Numbered from the stretch's first letter, positions 39,525 through 53,160 are shown. The stretch is DNA of 64,000 nucleotides from an uncultured Flavobacteriaceae bacterium (GCA_947494715.1 CANLWG010000004.1:62001-126000), one strand, 5' to 3'. A program made the numbers and translations. Notes: generated by a model from the sequence alone, not told the origin.

Positions 39525-40691
39525 GTGAAGAATATGGTATCATATTATTTTCTCCTTTTTATACCCGGCCTTCTTATGGCACAGGGTAGCATACGAGCAA
39601 TTGGGGAACTTCCCGGGACAGTTTCGGAAACATCCGGACTTATTTTTTACAACGACAGATTGATTACACACAATGACTCCGGAAATGAGGCGAAACTATT
39701 TGAGATGGATACAACTTCCTTACAAGTTGTCCGGGAGGTAGTTGTTTCCAATGCCCAAAATGTGGATTGGGAAGATATGGCTCAGGACGAACTTTATATT
39801 TACATCGGGGATATTGGAAACAATTTGGGCACACGAAGAGATTTGACGATTTACCGTATTTTAAAGGAGGAATATAATACCTCCGATTTGGTTAATGCAG
39901 AGGCTATTTCTTTTGAATATGAAGACCAGGAGGATTTTTCCAATGACGGAAATAGCGATTGGGACGCCGAGGCCTTATTTGTCTTAGGTGATGAACTTGT
40001 AGTACTCACCAAACAATGGTTGGCCTACGGGACAACGGCCTATAGTATTCCCAAGACTCCTGGAATCCAAATTGCCAAGAAATTGGACCAATACCCAATT
40101 GATGGTCTGGTCACGGGTGCTACATTAAATCCAAATACCGATGTGCTGTATTTAACGGGCTACTCTTTTACCTTAAATCCTTTTTTAGTTCGAATTCAAG
40201 GAGTAACCCAAACTACAATTTTCAATGGAAGTATGGAACGTATAAATTTGAATACAGGTCCGGCACAGATAGAGGGTATTACCCATGTGGATGCCAATAC
40301 CTATTTCCTTTCTTCGGAAATGTTCTCAAGGACCAACCCTTCGTTTACTTTGGAACCTATTCTTTTCTCCTTCAATGCCGAAGATATGGAGGTCGATGAA
40401 GAAACCCCAATGGACGAACCAATAGATTCTGAAGATAATCCGGAAGAACTAGTAGAAGAGCTTCTTCTTTTTAAGAGGTTCGGTTCGGATTTGCTTGAAT
40501 ATAGACTAGCCACCACAGAATCCGTTTACGGGTATGCTATTTTTGACACCTCTGGTAGGCGTATTCAACATAAAATCCGTCCTGGAATCCCAGAATCTAC
40601 AATTGATGTATCCACTTTGAAATCTGCTGTCTACTATCTTACCTTTTATTTTGGCAACAAATCCTCTACTAGACCATTTATTTGTAACTAG
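39525..40691 (+). CDS. Secreted propeller-like protein with type IX sorting-like C-terminus
   Basis: A 388-residue protein with a signal peptide (YYFLLFIPGLLMAQ). The body has beta-propeller-like repeats (VDWEDMAQDELYIYIGDIGN, DWDAEALFVLGDELVVLTKQ, VTGATLNPNTDVLYLTGY). After an acidic Glu/Asp/Pro linker near residues 285-310 comes a domain ending YGYAIFDTSGRRIQHKIRPG and LKSAVYYLTFYFG, which resembles the type A sorting domain of the type IX secretion system. It would be exported and anchored at the surface. The ligand is unknown. Confidence 0.82.
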   Translation: MKNMVSYYFLLFIPGLLMAQGSIRAIGELPGTVSETSGLIFYNDRLITHNDSGNEAKLFEMDTTSLQVVREVVVSNAQNVDWEDMAQDELYIYIGDIGNNLGTRRDLTIYRILKEEYNTSDLVNAEAISFEYEDQEDFSNDGNSDWDAEALFVLGDELVVLTKQWLAYGTTAYSIPKTPGIQIAKKLDQYPIDGLVTGATLNPNTDVLYLTGYSFTLNPFLVRIQGVTQTTIFNGSMERINLNTGPAQIEGITHVDANTYFLSSEMFSRTNPSFTLEPILFSFNAEDMEVDEETPMDEPIDSEDNPEELVEELLLFKRFGSDLLEYRLATTESVYGYAIFDTSGRRIQHKIRPGIPESTIDVSTLKSAVYYLTFYFGNKSSTRPFICN

Positions 40692-40781
40692 GATTGTTAC
40701 ACCTTTTATTTAAGACTTCCTTAACAAACGTGGCTCCGGTTTATCTTTAGTTTTGTGGATAACTCAAAAACTTTAGTACAG

Positions 40782-41627
40782 ATGAAAAAAATAGTGATTA
40801 TCCTTTTTATTGCGGCTCTTTCCTTTCCTTTGGAGGCCCAAGTCAACACACCCGCACCGAGTCCTTTTTCCAGATTGGAACAAAAAGTAGGATTAACCGA
40901 TGTTGCCGTAGAATATTCCAGACCTTCCATGCGTGGGCGTAAAATTTTCGGAGGTTTGGAAGCTTATGATGAACTATGGCGTACAGGTGCCAATGCGTAC
41001 ACCTTAATTTCTTTTAGCGATGACGTTAAAATTGCTGGGAAAGAGGTAAAGGCTGGAACCTATTCTATCTTTACAAAACCAGGTAGGGAATCCTGGGAGG
41101 TATTTTTTTATACGGATACACAAGGTGGCGGTACCCCAAGAAATTGGGATGACAGCAAAGTTGCAGCTAAGGCAACTGTTCCCGTCATTCAGATACCCAT
41201 GTCGGTGGAAACCTTTACCATTACCATTGATGATTTAAAAACAAATTCCGCCAATTTGGGAATGCTTTGGGAAAAGACCTATGTTGCCGTACCTATTGAG
41301 GTACCCACGGATGCTGCTGTATCCAAAAGTATAGAACGTGCATTGAACGGCCCATCCGCAGGAGATTATTATGCCTCCGCGGTCTACTATCTTTCGGAAG
41401 GCAAGGATATCAATAAAGCCAAAGAGTGGATGGATAAGGCCATGTCCATGACCGAGGAGCCCGCATTCTGGCAATTGCGTCAACAATCATTGATATTGGC
41501 GAAAGCTGGAGATAAAAAAGGAGCCATTGCAACGGCAAAGAAATCCTTGGAAAAAGCTGAAGAAGCGAATAATGCGGATTATGTAAAAATGAACAAAGCG
41601 TCCCTAAAAGAGTGGGGAGCCCTTTAA
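40782..41627 (+). CDS. DUF2911 domain-containing secreted protein
   Basis: A 281-residue protein with a signal peptide (IVIILFIAALSFPLEAQ). The DUF2911 domain reads SPFSRLEQKVGLTDVAVEYS, RPSMRGRKIFGGLEAYDELW, RTGANAYTLISFSDDVKIAG and AGTYSIFTKPG. A short TPR-like region follows (ASAVYYLSEGKDINKAKEWM, then LAKAGDKKGAIATAKKSLEK). The ATG at 40782 begins the signal peptide; the earlier in-frame ATG is less likely. It is followed by a strong terminator. Function is unknown; the family is common in Bacteroidetes. Confidence 0.93.
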   Translation: MKKIVIILFIAALSFPLEAQVNTPAPSPFSRLEQKVGLTDVAVEYSRPSMRGRKIFGGLEAYDELWRTGANAYTLISFSDDVKIAGKEVKAGTYSIFTKPGRESWEVFFYTDTQGGGTPRNWDDSKVAAKATVPVIQIPMSVETFTITIDDLKTNSANLGMLWEKTYVAVPIEVPTDAAVSKSIERALNGPSAGDYYASAVYYLSEGKDINKAKEWMDKAMSMTEEPAFWQLRQQSLILAKAGDKKGAIATAKKSLEKAEEANNADYVKMNKASLKEWGAL

Positions 41628-41650
41628 AAGAAAATTGATGGTAATTTTAA

Positions 41651-41675
41651 GCCCGCATTTACTGCGGGCTTTTTT
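41651..41675 (+). terminator. Terminator after the DUF2911 gene
   Basis: GCCCGCA (41651-41657), a 5-base loop, TGCGGGC (41663-41669) and a run of six T. It separates this gene from the beta-galactosidase gene. Confidence 0.9.
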
Positions 41676-41695
41676 GTGCATTGTACTATCTTTAA

Positions 41696-44923
<3,228 letters not shown>

Positions 44924-44940
44924 AAATAACATAGATTTGT

Positions 44941-47900
44941 TTATGGAGCTGCATGCTGTGCAGACCATTGTGCCAGTTCCCAAACATCCATTGGAATTTT
45001 GGCCCCGTTTTTGGCGGTATTTGGATTTTGTTCAAGCTCCAAAGCCAATTGACCCATACTATGGTTTTCGCCAATAAGGCCTCTCAAATGCCCTTTGATT
45101 TGCGTATAGCTGCCGTCATTGAGTTTTTTTGCCGCCATCAGTCCGTATAGATGATTGATCGTATTTTTTTGTTCCGAGCTTTTGGTATAGGATACGATAT
45201 TTTCTAAAAAGGATTTACTTTCTTGGGATTTGCCCATTTTTTCGAGGGTTAAGGCCAAAAGAAAATCCTGCTCGCGCTCATCAGGGCCATATGGTCTACC
45301 TACCCCTATATTTTCAGGCCATTCCTTAGATTTTTCCAAAACCTCTTTGGCCTTGGCAAATCGATTTTTCTTGTACTGTTCCAAGGCTACGGCCATATGC
45401 GCTCTTTCATAAATACTCCGACTTTCCGTGGCATGTTCATAGGGTAGTATTTGAATTTTGCCCAATACTTTAAGCACTTCAGAATGACGACCTGTATTCA
45501 CCAGTGCCTTGGCATAAGACAATCCAATGCTGTAGTTACCCGGAAATTTTCTGTAGGCCTTTTTGGATAGGGCATAAGCATCCTCATATTTCTTATGCTG
45601 TAAATAGAATTGAATATGTTCCTCCCATACCTTCCAATTTGAAGGATTTAAGCTCAACGCTTTTTTCAAATCATTTAATCGCTGGGGATATGGATTTTCT
45701 TCCATAAACTCCGCTCGGAAACGATAGAAAATATCGCTATCCGGTTGTTGCCCTAAGGAATTCAATAGTTCCTTTCCTTGTTGTTCAAGACCTACGGCCA
45801 AATAATTCTGGACCAAATAGTAGTTCAATTTCCAATGGTTGTTTTGTACAACCGCCCATTTCAGAACAGGCAGGGTTTCACTTCGGTATGGAAATACAAA
45901 ATCTATGGGTTCTTGCGTCAGTTCATTCAGTAAAGCGTTGCTTTTTGAATTGTCGGTATTTTGCAATAGATAAGCCATCCAGAGTTTGTTCTTGGGGGTT
46001 TCGCTACGACCTAGTACTGCAAGGGTTTCATTCATTAAACCATAGTTGTAATATTGTAAGGCCAATTCCAATAAAGTTTCTTCTGGAAATTCATTGTGGA
46101 TTTCTATATTGATTTCATTGGAAGAATCCATAAACATTTTTTCCACCAGTGTAAAATGGTTCAAGGGATCAATTTCCAGGATGGTTTTGATATAGTTGTT
46201 AAATTCATTGGTCTTCTTTTCTTTTCTGGAAACAAGGGCAAGAATATATTGAGCGTTCAGGTTATACCGATTAAAATCCAAAGCTTTCTGAGCGTACATC
46301 TTCGCCCGAGTATAATTTTTGGATGCCAAATAGATTTCCGCCATTTTGTAAAAAGCAGCGTTACGATATTTTATATCGCGAGCCGCCCAGCCCAACGATT
46401 CAAGAGCATTGATGGTGTCATCCAAGGCACGGTAGGCAAGACCTGCAAAATAATTGGCACCGGGGTTATAGGTATCCAATTGCAACACGGTGTTGGCGTA
46501 GTCTAGTGCCTTTTCATAATTGGTCCTTCGAAACTCCAACTCCGCCAGTTTCACCAACGCATCTTGGTGGAAAGGGTCAAGCTCCAAAAGTTTTGAAAAA
46601 AGTTTATGCGCTTTTGCATAATCCCTATATTTCATAGCTTCCCAACCATCCGTATAGAATTGTTCGGTTTCTGAAAGTTTGGCGTTTGCATTCGGATCAA
46701 AAGGTCTTTTGATTCGATTCCTTTCTGCATCATTAATAAAATGAAGTTCACTTCCCTGGATTTTGACCTCTATTTTGTCGGAAGATTTTGCTGTTAGCGT
46801 TTGGGAAAAAATTTCCATCGGTTTCAAATTCAACCTTTCCGAATACACTTCCATGTCGTTGACGAGGACTTGAATTGTTTTATTCAAATCCTGTAATGCG
46901 TTAACTCCAACATAGAGTTCATTGTCCTTCAGTTTTACATTTAGGACCCCATCTTCGGAGGCATCTACCATTCCCCCGATTTCCTTAAAAGGAAACCATA
47001 TCTCGCGCCAGCGATCCATCACATATGGGTCAAAATTCGCCTGAGTAATAGGATTTACTACATTGGAAGGAGAAAATTGATTGAACAATCGGCCTGCCTG
47101 GAATTCCATATATTGTCCATCAGTATCCGTTAGTAAATCCTCCCAAATACCACCGTTTCGGGACAAGGCCCACAACCATAGTTTCTGACCTGGCATCTCT
47201 TCATAGGGCGCCCAATGTCCAAAACCGAATTTTTTATCATGGTAATATCCACCGAAAAAATCTTCGTATTCCCCAACCACGTGCTTGGATTTTGCGCCAC
47301 CATACCTATTGTTTTTATAAAAAGCGGTATTTCTCCCTTCGCTATCAAAAGGCCATGGCCGGGCGGTTCCGTTATGCTCCAAATATTGGTTACCGGGGTA
47401 AATAAATTCGAGATCATCGGCTACAACTGCGGCTGCAGTCATCCAATTATAATACGATTGATTCACCGAAGTTCCATTATACCAATAGGCTTTGGTCTCT
47501 ACATAGGCCTTGTCCGCTTCCAGTCGGATTTCAACGCCCCAATTGGTTCGGGAGGTTAAATCCATGGCTCCAACAATACAGCTTACGCTACCGTCCGCAT
47601 TTTCTTTAGTAACGTAGTCAACCGGGGTTGCCGTATCCGGACTATGCCCGATCAACCCAAAATTGAATTCGATACCTCCCGATGTCCAGGGCCCTCGCAT
47701 AGCAATGTTCCGAAACTTCATTACCTCATTTTTGTAGAGGAATTCTTCTCCGGTGCCCTTGTCAATGGCCCCCCATATCTTACCCCCAATCTCGGGTAAT
47801 ACAAAGACTTGGATATAATCATTTTCCAAGGTGACCACTTTCCACGGTTTTTTTTCGGAAACCTGATCATAGCCATAGAACTTGAAATAGGGAAAAATCT

Positions 47901-48069
47901 TGGGATTATCAGCCAAAATAGGGACTGGATTGGGATCTTGGAATCCATAGGTGTCCAACAAGAGGGTTTCTTCCTTTATGCTTACGGATTGGGCATGTAT
48001 TGTTAAGAGGTTGGTAACTAGTAATACAATTAGGGGTATACAACATTTGAAGTGTTTCACGTTTTTCAT
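44941..48069 (-). CDS. DUF5107 and TPR-repeat protein, glycan locus
   Basis: A 1042-residue secreted protein (signal peptide CIPLIVLLVTNLLTIHAQ). The N-terminal DUF5107 domain, residues about 30-330, contains VFVLPEIGGKIWGAIDKGTG, YKNEVMKFRNIAMRGPWTSG and GIEFNFGLIGHSPDTATPVD, a galactose-mutarotase-like beta sandwich. The rest is a long run of TPR units (HQDALVKLAELEFRRTNYEK, YNPGANYFAGLAYRALDD). It probably binds carbohydrate and partner proteins in the periplasm. The start overlaps the stop of the FG-GAP gene by 4 bases, so both are made together. Confidence 0.92.
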   Translation of the reverse strand: MKNVKHFKCCIPLIVLLVTNLLTIHAQSVSIKEETLLLDTYGFQDPNPVPILADNPKIFPYFKFYGYDQVSEKKPWKVVTLENDYIQVFVLPEIGGKIWGAIDKGTGEEFLYKNEVMKFRNIAMRGPWTSGGIEFNFGLIGHSPDTATPVDYVTKENADGSVSCIVGAMDLTSRTNWGVEIRLEADKAYVETKAYWYNGTSVNQSYYNWMTAAAVVADDLEFIYPGNQYLEHNGTARPWPFDSEGRNTAFYKNNRYGGAKSKHVVGEYEDFFGGYYHDKKFGFGHWAPYEEMPGQKLWLWALSRNGGIWEDLLTDTDGQYMEFQAGRLFNQFSPSNVVNPITQANFDPYVMDRWREIWFPFKEIGGMVDASEDGVLNVKLKDNELYVGVNALQDLNKTIQVLVNDMEVYSERLNLKPMEIFSQTLTAKSSDKIEVKIQGSELHFINDAERNRIKRPFDPNANAKLSETEQFYTDGWEAMKYRDYAKAHKLFSKLLELDPFHQDALVKLAELEFRRTNYEKALDYANTVLQLDTYNPGANYFAGLAYRALDDTINALESLGWAARDIKYRNAAFYKMAEIYLASKNYTRAKMYAQKALDFNRYNLNAQYILALVSRKEKKTNEFNNYIKTILEIDPLNHFTLVEKMFMDSSNEINIEIHNEFPEETLLELALQYYNYGLMNETLAVLGRSETPKNKLWMAYLLQNTDNSKSNALLNELTQEPIDFVFPYRSETLPVLKWAVVQNNHWKLNYYLVQNYLAVGLEQQGKELLNSLGQQPDSDIFYRFRAEFMEENPYPQRLNDLKKALSLNPSNWKVWEEHIQFYLQHKKYEDAYALSKKAYRKFPGNYSIGLSYAKALVNTGRHSEVLKVLGKIQILPYEHATESRSIYERAHMAVALEQYKKNRFAKAKEVLEKSKEWPENIGVGRPYGPDEREQDFLLALTLEKMGKSQESKSFLENIVSYTKSSEQKNTINHLYGLMAAKKLNDGSYTQIKGHLRGLIGENHSMGQLALELEQNPNTAKNGAKIPMDVWELAQWSAQHAAP

Positions 48070-51000
48070 TTTTTAGAATCAATTTTGTAAGTAAGTAGTG
48101 TATCGTTGTTTCTTGCCAACAAAAGAAGCCGTTCATTTTTGGGAAGCTGCACACTTATGATGTCCCGTACTTCCCCAGTAATGTTAAGTCCACTTTTGGA
48201 ATTGGGTACAGGATTAAAACTTCCTTTTCCGTTTCCTAAAAGAAGCACGCCTCTATTGGCATCATATCTTCCATATTTTACACGTGTTCCAAAGAAATTA
48301 CCGGTTAATAGCAGATCTAGGTTTTCGTCTTGATCAAAATCATGGACCAATATTCCATAAACTGGTGCAAATTGGGCCGGATAGGGAAGGGGCATTAACC
48401 TAAAACTTCCATTACCCAAATTTTCCATATAGCAGGTAGCAAAGTTCTTGGACTTGAGAATTTGTGCATCTGCCAATTCTTCCGGTGTAAAAATGTCGGT
48501 GATTTTCTGACCGGCATAATCCGAGTAATTGACGTATCTATTTTTTAGCCCGTTCAATTGCCCTACCAAATCGTCCTTGGAGAAAACGGGATAACTTTCA
48601 CCCATCACATATGAACATAGTATGGGGTCCAAGGAACCATTGTTATCAAAGTCTTTCACATAGAGCTCCGCGGGTTCTTGGACAGAGGCTTTTAATTGGG
48701 AATTTAAACCAAAATTGCCCAAAACGTAATCCATATCCCCATCGGCATCAAAATCTGCCTGTTCAATGTTATTCCACCAGCCCTCGGAATCTTTAAGACC
48801 GGGATTGTCCGTGACTTCCTCTAGCTTGCCGTTCAAATTTTCGAAAAGACGGATTCCCATAAACTCCCCTACAACTATCAAATCTACCTTGCCATCTCCA
48901 TTGAAATCGGTCCAAAGGGCATCGGTTACCATACCGAGGTTTAGAAGATCGGGGCTTAAATCTTGGGTAACATCGGTAAAGTTTCCTTTTCCATCGTTCT
49001 GTAAAATATAACTTCGGGGGGCAGTGGGATACTTTCCAGGAGTTAATCTGCCACCTACGAACAAATCTACATCTCCGTCAGCGTCATAATCACCCGCCAC
49101 TACAGAAGAGCCACTTGTATACATCTGGGGCAAGGTATTTTTGCTCTTTTTGAAAACACCGTTTCCGGAGTTAAAATAGATACGGTCTTGTAGCTCAGGG
49201 GCATTTATATCAAAGTCGTTTCCACCACTGACCACGTACAAATCCATGTCGTTATCGTTATCCGCGTCAAAGAATAGCACGCCAAGATCTTCAGAATTTC
49301 CATCCCCTTCAAAAACTTTGGAACTGGACTCCTGGAAACCTCCGGTTTTGGATTGCAAGAAAAGTTTGCTTGGACTACCCTTCGCCCCACCGATGAAAAC
49401 ATCTTCAAGTCCATCGCCGTTGATGTCGGCTTTTGCCATCTTTGGCCCTTGCGTGGAAAGCTTGTGCGGCAGCAATTGTTCTCGCTTAAAATCAATGAAA
49501 TTATTCTCACGATGTACAAAGGGTATTATACTGTCTGTGGTGACATCCAAGAAATAGGTAGGCTTTAAATTGCTGGATTCCTCGAGCTGTATTTGGGCAT
49601 CTTTTTGATTAAGGGTCAGTACTTGATCAGGAACTATGTTTTGTAAGGTCTGCATACGGTCATCGGGCCAAAAGACCGTTAGACTATCTATGGCGGCGGC
49701 TTCCCCCAGTCCAAAAGTTAGGTTATGTCCCATGGAGGATTGATACCCACGAGTCGGTATCATTTCCTGTACCAACTTTCTATCTGCGACGTGTACTGTA
49801 ACTTTAGCACCAATACCGAAAGTGTTTTTGCCTTCTCCCTTCAAATGGATTTTTAGATAGTTATGTGCAGTTTGGGTTTCACTGTTATTTCTATATATGA
49901 AAGCTTCGGCATCAATATTGTTGACCACCAAATCCAGGTCGCCATCATTGTCCAAATCTGCATAGGCAGCACCGTTGGAAAGTGATTTTTGATCCAATCC
50001 CCAAGAAGAATTGACCTTTTCAAAAGTTAGATCGCCTTTATTTCGATAGGTATAGTTTTCCTCCACTGTAGAAGGAATTTTTTCTATCAGATCCATAATT
50101 GCCGTTTGCTGCCCTGTTTTGTTTTCTTTTAATTTTTCTTGAACGGCGTAGTTTATAAAATCCATATTGGTGTAATCCCTTTTATAGCCATTGGTTATAA
50201 AAAGATCTTTGTATCCGTCCAGGTCTAAATCAGCAAAAAGTGAAGCCCAGCTCCAATCCGTATTGGAAATACCTGAAAACTGCCCAATTTCAGAAAACGA
50301 TGTCCCTTGATTGTTTAGCTGCAGCATGTTGCGCATGGTCTGATTGTAAAACCCTGAGTTGACCAAAAGTTGATATTTGTCGTAATTATCGGGCCCCGAC
50401 ACCATTTTTTGGCGATAGTTGCCCTCTGGTAACATGTCCAGGCTCATGATATCCATATACCCATCGTTATTGATGTCCGCGATATCCGAACCCATGGAAA
50501 ACATAGACGTATGGCCTATGAATTTTTCTAAGCTTTCGGAAAAAGTCCCGTTTTGATTATTAATGTAGAGATAGTCCTGCTCATTATAATCATTGGACAC
50601 ATAGATATCCAGCCAACCATCATTATTGATATCCGAAACGGCCACGCCCAATCCAAAACCAAGTACATTGGAAATCAAACCGGCCTCATCACTCACATTG
50701 TTGAACTTGCCGTTATCATTTCGGTATAACTTGTCAGAAAAGGCAGGATTTTTTCGATTTTTTAAAGAAGACGTTATCTGGCCAAATCCGGCATATTGTT
50801 GTGCGGAGTGATTCAAAACAAAGAGATCTAGATCACCATCTTTGTCGTAATCAAAAAAGGAGGCTTGTGTAGAATAACCGGAATCGTCCACACCATATTC
50901 AGCCCCTTTCTCCGTGAAGGTTACTTGTCCTGAACCCGCCTGACCATCGGGCAGGTCTTTGGAAGGGCCGTTATTGATAAAAAGTAAATTTCTTCGCTGG

Positions 51001-51419
51001 TCTGCGGAAGGTGTAGCCGAACGGCAAATATAGATATCCAAAAGGCCATCCCCATTCACATCGGCCATGGTAGTTCCGGTATTCCATAACCCTTCGGCAA
51101 AAACACCTGCCTCTTTAGCAATTTCCTTAAATTTGAAATTACCTTGGTTGATATATAAATGACTACCGACCATATTTCCCGTAAAATAAATGTCTGAAAG
51201 ACCATCATTATTTATATCGCCAATAGCTACTCCACCACCATTGTATAAATAGCTATATTCCAGTACGTTAAACTCCTGTGTTTCCTGTAAAAGGTTCTTG
51301 AATGTAATACCCGTATCGTTCGGCGACAATAGCGTAAACATTTTACTGTTATCCTCTTGGTTACAAGAAATGAACAGGAAAACTATTGCAATTGAAAGGA
51401 ATCGTATGGAAGTATGCAT
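48066..51419 (-). CDS. FG-GAP/ASPIC-UnbV lipoprotein
   Basis: A 1117-residue surface lipoprotein. The start at 51419 gives a signal with lipobox (IAIVFLFISC). Repeated calcium-binding FG-GAP/VCBS units follow: GDINNDGLSDIYFTGN, ADVNGDGLLDIYICRS, SDINNDGWLDIYVSNDYNEQ. A central ASPIC/UnbV domain reads GKNTFGIGAKVTVHVADRK with SMGHNLTFGLGEA. Such proteins are common in glycan-use loci beside SusCD pairs and may bind substrate. A short in-frame insertion, DLPDGQAG, near residue 160 coincides with a palindromic repeat at 50934-50956. The downstream DUF5107 gene overlaps by 4 bases. Confidence 0.92.
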   Translation of the reverse strand: MHTSIRFLSIAIVFLFISCNQEDNSKMFTLLSPNDTGITFKNLLQETQEFNVLEYSYLYNGGGVAIGDINNDGLSDIYFTGNMVGSHLYINQGNFKFKEIAKEAGVFAEGLWNTGTTMADVNGDGLLDIYICRSATPSADQRRNLLFINNGPSKDLPDGQAGSGQVTFTEKGAEYGVDDSGYSTQASFFDYDKDGDLDLFVLNHSAQQYAGFGQITSSLKNRKNPAFSDKLYRNDNGKFNNVSDEAGLISNVLGFGLGVAVSDINNDGWLDIYVSNDYNEQDYLYINNQNGTFSESLEKFIGHTSMFSMGSDIADINNDGYMDIMSLDMLPEGNYRQKMVSGPDNYDKYQLLVNSGFYNQTMRNMLQLNNQGTSFSEIGQFSGISNTDWSWASLFADLDLDGYKDLFITNGYKRDYTNMDFINYAVQEKLKENKTGQQTAIMDLIEKIPSTVEENYTYRNKGDLTFEKVNSSWGLDQKSLSNGAAYADLDNDGDLDLVVNNIDAEAFIYRNNSETQTAHNYLKIHLKGEGKNTFGIGAKVTVHVADRKLVQEMIPTRGYQSSMGHNLTFGLGEAAAIDSLTVFWPDDRMQTLQNIVPDQVLTLNQKDAQIQLEESSNLKPTYFLDVTTDSIIPFVHRENNFIDFKREQLLPHKLSTQGPKMAKADINGDGLEDVFIGGAKGSPSKLFLQSKTGGFQESSSKVFEGDGNSEDLGVLFFDADNDNDMDLYVVSGGNDFDINAPELQDRIYFNSGNGVFKKSKNTLPQMYTSGSSVVAGDYDADGDVDLFVGGRLTPGKYPTAPRSYILQNDGKGNFTDVTQDLSPDLLNLGMVTDALWTDFNGDGKVDLIVVGEFMGIRLFENLNGKLEEVTDNPGLKDSEGWWNNIEQADFDADGDMDYVLGNFGLNSQLKASVQEPAELYVKDFDNNGSLDPILCSYVMGESYPVFSKDDLVGQLNGLKNRYVNYSDYAGQKITDIFTPEELADAQILKSKNFATCYMENLGNGSFRLMPLPYPAQFAPVYGILVHDFDQDENLDLLLTGNFFGTRVKYGRYDANRGVLLLGNGKGSFNPVPNSKSGLNITGEVRDIISVQLPKNERLLLLARNNDTLLTYKIDSKK
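50934..50956 (-). repeat. Palindromic repeat inserted in frame (LPDGQAG type)
   Basis: On the coding strand ACCTGCCCG, a 5-base loop and CAGGCGGGT pair with one mismatch and one G-U. It encodes LPDGQAG within an otherwise ordinary FG-GAP repeat. Palindromes coding for such LPDxQAG peptides recur in many bacterial genomes; I recall the peptide but could not search for it. Confidence 0.5.
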
Positions 51420-51482
51420 GGCCAAGTGCTGTATATAAATCAACAAGGTACTGAATTAAGGTTTCGTTTTTGAGATAGTACA

Positions 51483-51512
51483 AAAAAGACCGCAATACTA
51501 TTGCGGTCTTTT
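51483..51512 (-). terminator. Terminator after the susD gene
   Basis: AAAAAGACCGCAA and TTGCGGTCTTTT pair around a short loop between the SusD stop (51534) and the FG-GAP start (51419). On the minus strand the stem ends in a T-run. It separates susCD from the downstream genes. Confidence 0.85.
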
Positions 51513-51533
51513 CTTAGAAATATGTAAACTATA

Positions 51534-53132
51534 TTAATTTTTAACGTCCCACCACAATCTGGTAGTACCTAAATCCGGACCGCCCAATAATGTGCTTACA
51601 GCAGCTTCGGTTTGAGCAGTGTTATCCGCATACTCAGTAGCTGTATACGTCATTCTTCTTGGAATTTCGTCTACGGCAATATCTGGATTTAATGAATTTA
51701 AACGATTATAAAGGGTGGGGTATCCAGTTCTTCTTCGTTCAGCATAAGCCTCTTCACTATCTGGCCAGAGTGCTATCCACTTTTGGGTAATAATTTGCTC
51801 CAACTGTTCTTCCTGTGTGCCTCCTGGGTTATAGGCTATTGGCATGGTTGATGCCGGTGGGGTAGTACCCCCATCAAAGGAAGCAGGTGTTAATGCACTG
51901 GTCACGTAATCGTCTCCGGATAAATTGGTGCCATCATAACCTAGTTGTGTATGATTGGCCACAATACCTTGATTGTACAAGTCCTCTGAAGTTCCACCCA
52001 TTGCCCAGCCTACTAAGGCGCCTTCAGCTCTAAGAAAGAAAGCTTCCGATGCAGCCATAACTGTCCATGAAGGGCCAGGATCACCACCCAACGTATAGGG
52101 ATCGGCCATATTGGAGGCTTGATCATTAAAATTAATGGTAGCCTTGGACTCGGCAGTCTGTCCATTACGCATCCCTTCATAGGGAAATTCTATGCCAGCA
52201 GGGTCATCATCTGGATCTGGAGTAGTTGCTGGTGCGAAATACGTCTGGATACGGGGGTCTTCATATCCCTTTAGGATACTTTCGATATCCGCGCTCATCC
52301 GAAATTCCCCCCATTGTGTAATGGTGGTATAACTATTGGTGAAATTCAAATCCGTGTCGATAACCGCATTGTCATCATTGGATAACATCACTCCATCAGC
52401 CACTGCGGCCTCTGCATTACTTTGAGCGAGGGCAGCATCTACGTATCTAACACGCATGGCCAAGCGTAAGCGTAAGGTATTGGCGAACTTTAACCAAGAA
52501 TCAACATTACCTTGGAATATCACATCGCTGTCCGTTAAGAAAGACGTTCCCCCAGCATTCGCTTTAAGAACTGTGACCGCTTCAGCCAAAGTGGTAAAAA
52601 AATCATTGTAAATGAACTCTTGAGAATCATAAGGAACCTCACTTTCCTGATTCCCGAAATTGGAGTAGGGAATTGGCCCCCAGTAATCCGTAACCCTATG
52701 ATAGGCATAGACCCGCCATACTTTCATCATGGCATTTTCCAAAGTAAAATCCAATTCTGCGGCTGTATCCTCTGCGAATTTAATATTGGTAGCAGCCCGT
52801 TGATAAAAATAACGATAGGCACCATTTAACCAACCGCCCACCAAATCAAATTGGTCGCTATCAAAGTTAGGTGCCGTGGTAGCAAAGTAATTGGCGTACA
52901 CATCCGAAAAGAGGGAATGACTTAATTGAAAGGGTCCCCTAGCTTGATCAAAAGGCAAAAAATTAGGGGTATACAAAGCCCTCTTTACGAATAAAGGGTA
53001 TTCCGAAGAGGTAACCGCATCTTCGGTAAAATTCTTGGGATCGGTGTTTATTTCCGTAAAATCATCAGTGCAACTGACCACAAACCCAATCAGAAGGGCA
53101 CCTAAACAAAATCTTGTTATTCTTTTTTTCAT
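51534..53132 (-). CDS. SusD/RagB-family surface glycan-binding lipoprotein
   Basis: A 532-residue lipoprotein. The ATG at 53132 starts a signal ending GFVVSC, followed by TDDFTEINTDPKNF, the usual SusD-like start. LPFDQARGPFQLSHSLFSDV and YQRAATNIKFAEDTAAELDF belong to the TPR-like core. WIALWPDSEEAYAERRRTGY with PTLYNRL is the conserved C-terminal block of the SusD_2 type. It binds glycan over the SusC channel encoded 28 bases upstream and works as its lid. The extra 13 codons to 53171 are not needed. Confidence 0.95.
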   Translation of the reverse strand: MKKRITRFCLGALLIGFVVSCTDDFTEINTDPKNFTEDAVTSSEYPLFVKRALYTPNFLPFDQARGPFQLSHSLFSDVYANYFATTAPNFDSDQFDLVGGWLNGAYRYFYQRAATNIKFAEDTAAELDFTLENAMMKVWRVYAYHRVTDYWGPIPYSNFGNQESEVPYDSQEFIYNDFFTTLAEAVTVLKANAGGTSFLTDSDVIFQGNVDSWLKFANTLRLRLAMRVRYVDAALAQSNAEAAVADGVMLSNDDNAVIDTDLNFTNSYTTITQWGEFRMSADIESILKGYEDPRIQTYFAPATTPDPDDDPAGIEFPYEGMRNGQTAESKATINFNDQASNMADPYTLGGDPGPSWTVMAASEAFFLRAEGALVGWAMGGTSEDLYNQGIVANHTQLGYDGTNLSGDDYVTSALTPASFDGGTTPPASTMPIAYNPGGTQEEQLEQIITQKWIALWPDSEEAYAERRRTGYPTLYNRLNSLNPDIAVDEIPRRMTYTATEYADNTAQTEAAVSTLLGGPDLGTTRLWWDVKN

Positions 53133-53160
53133 GTTTTTTTCTTTAAAATTACAATTTTTT

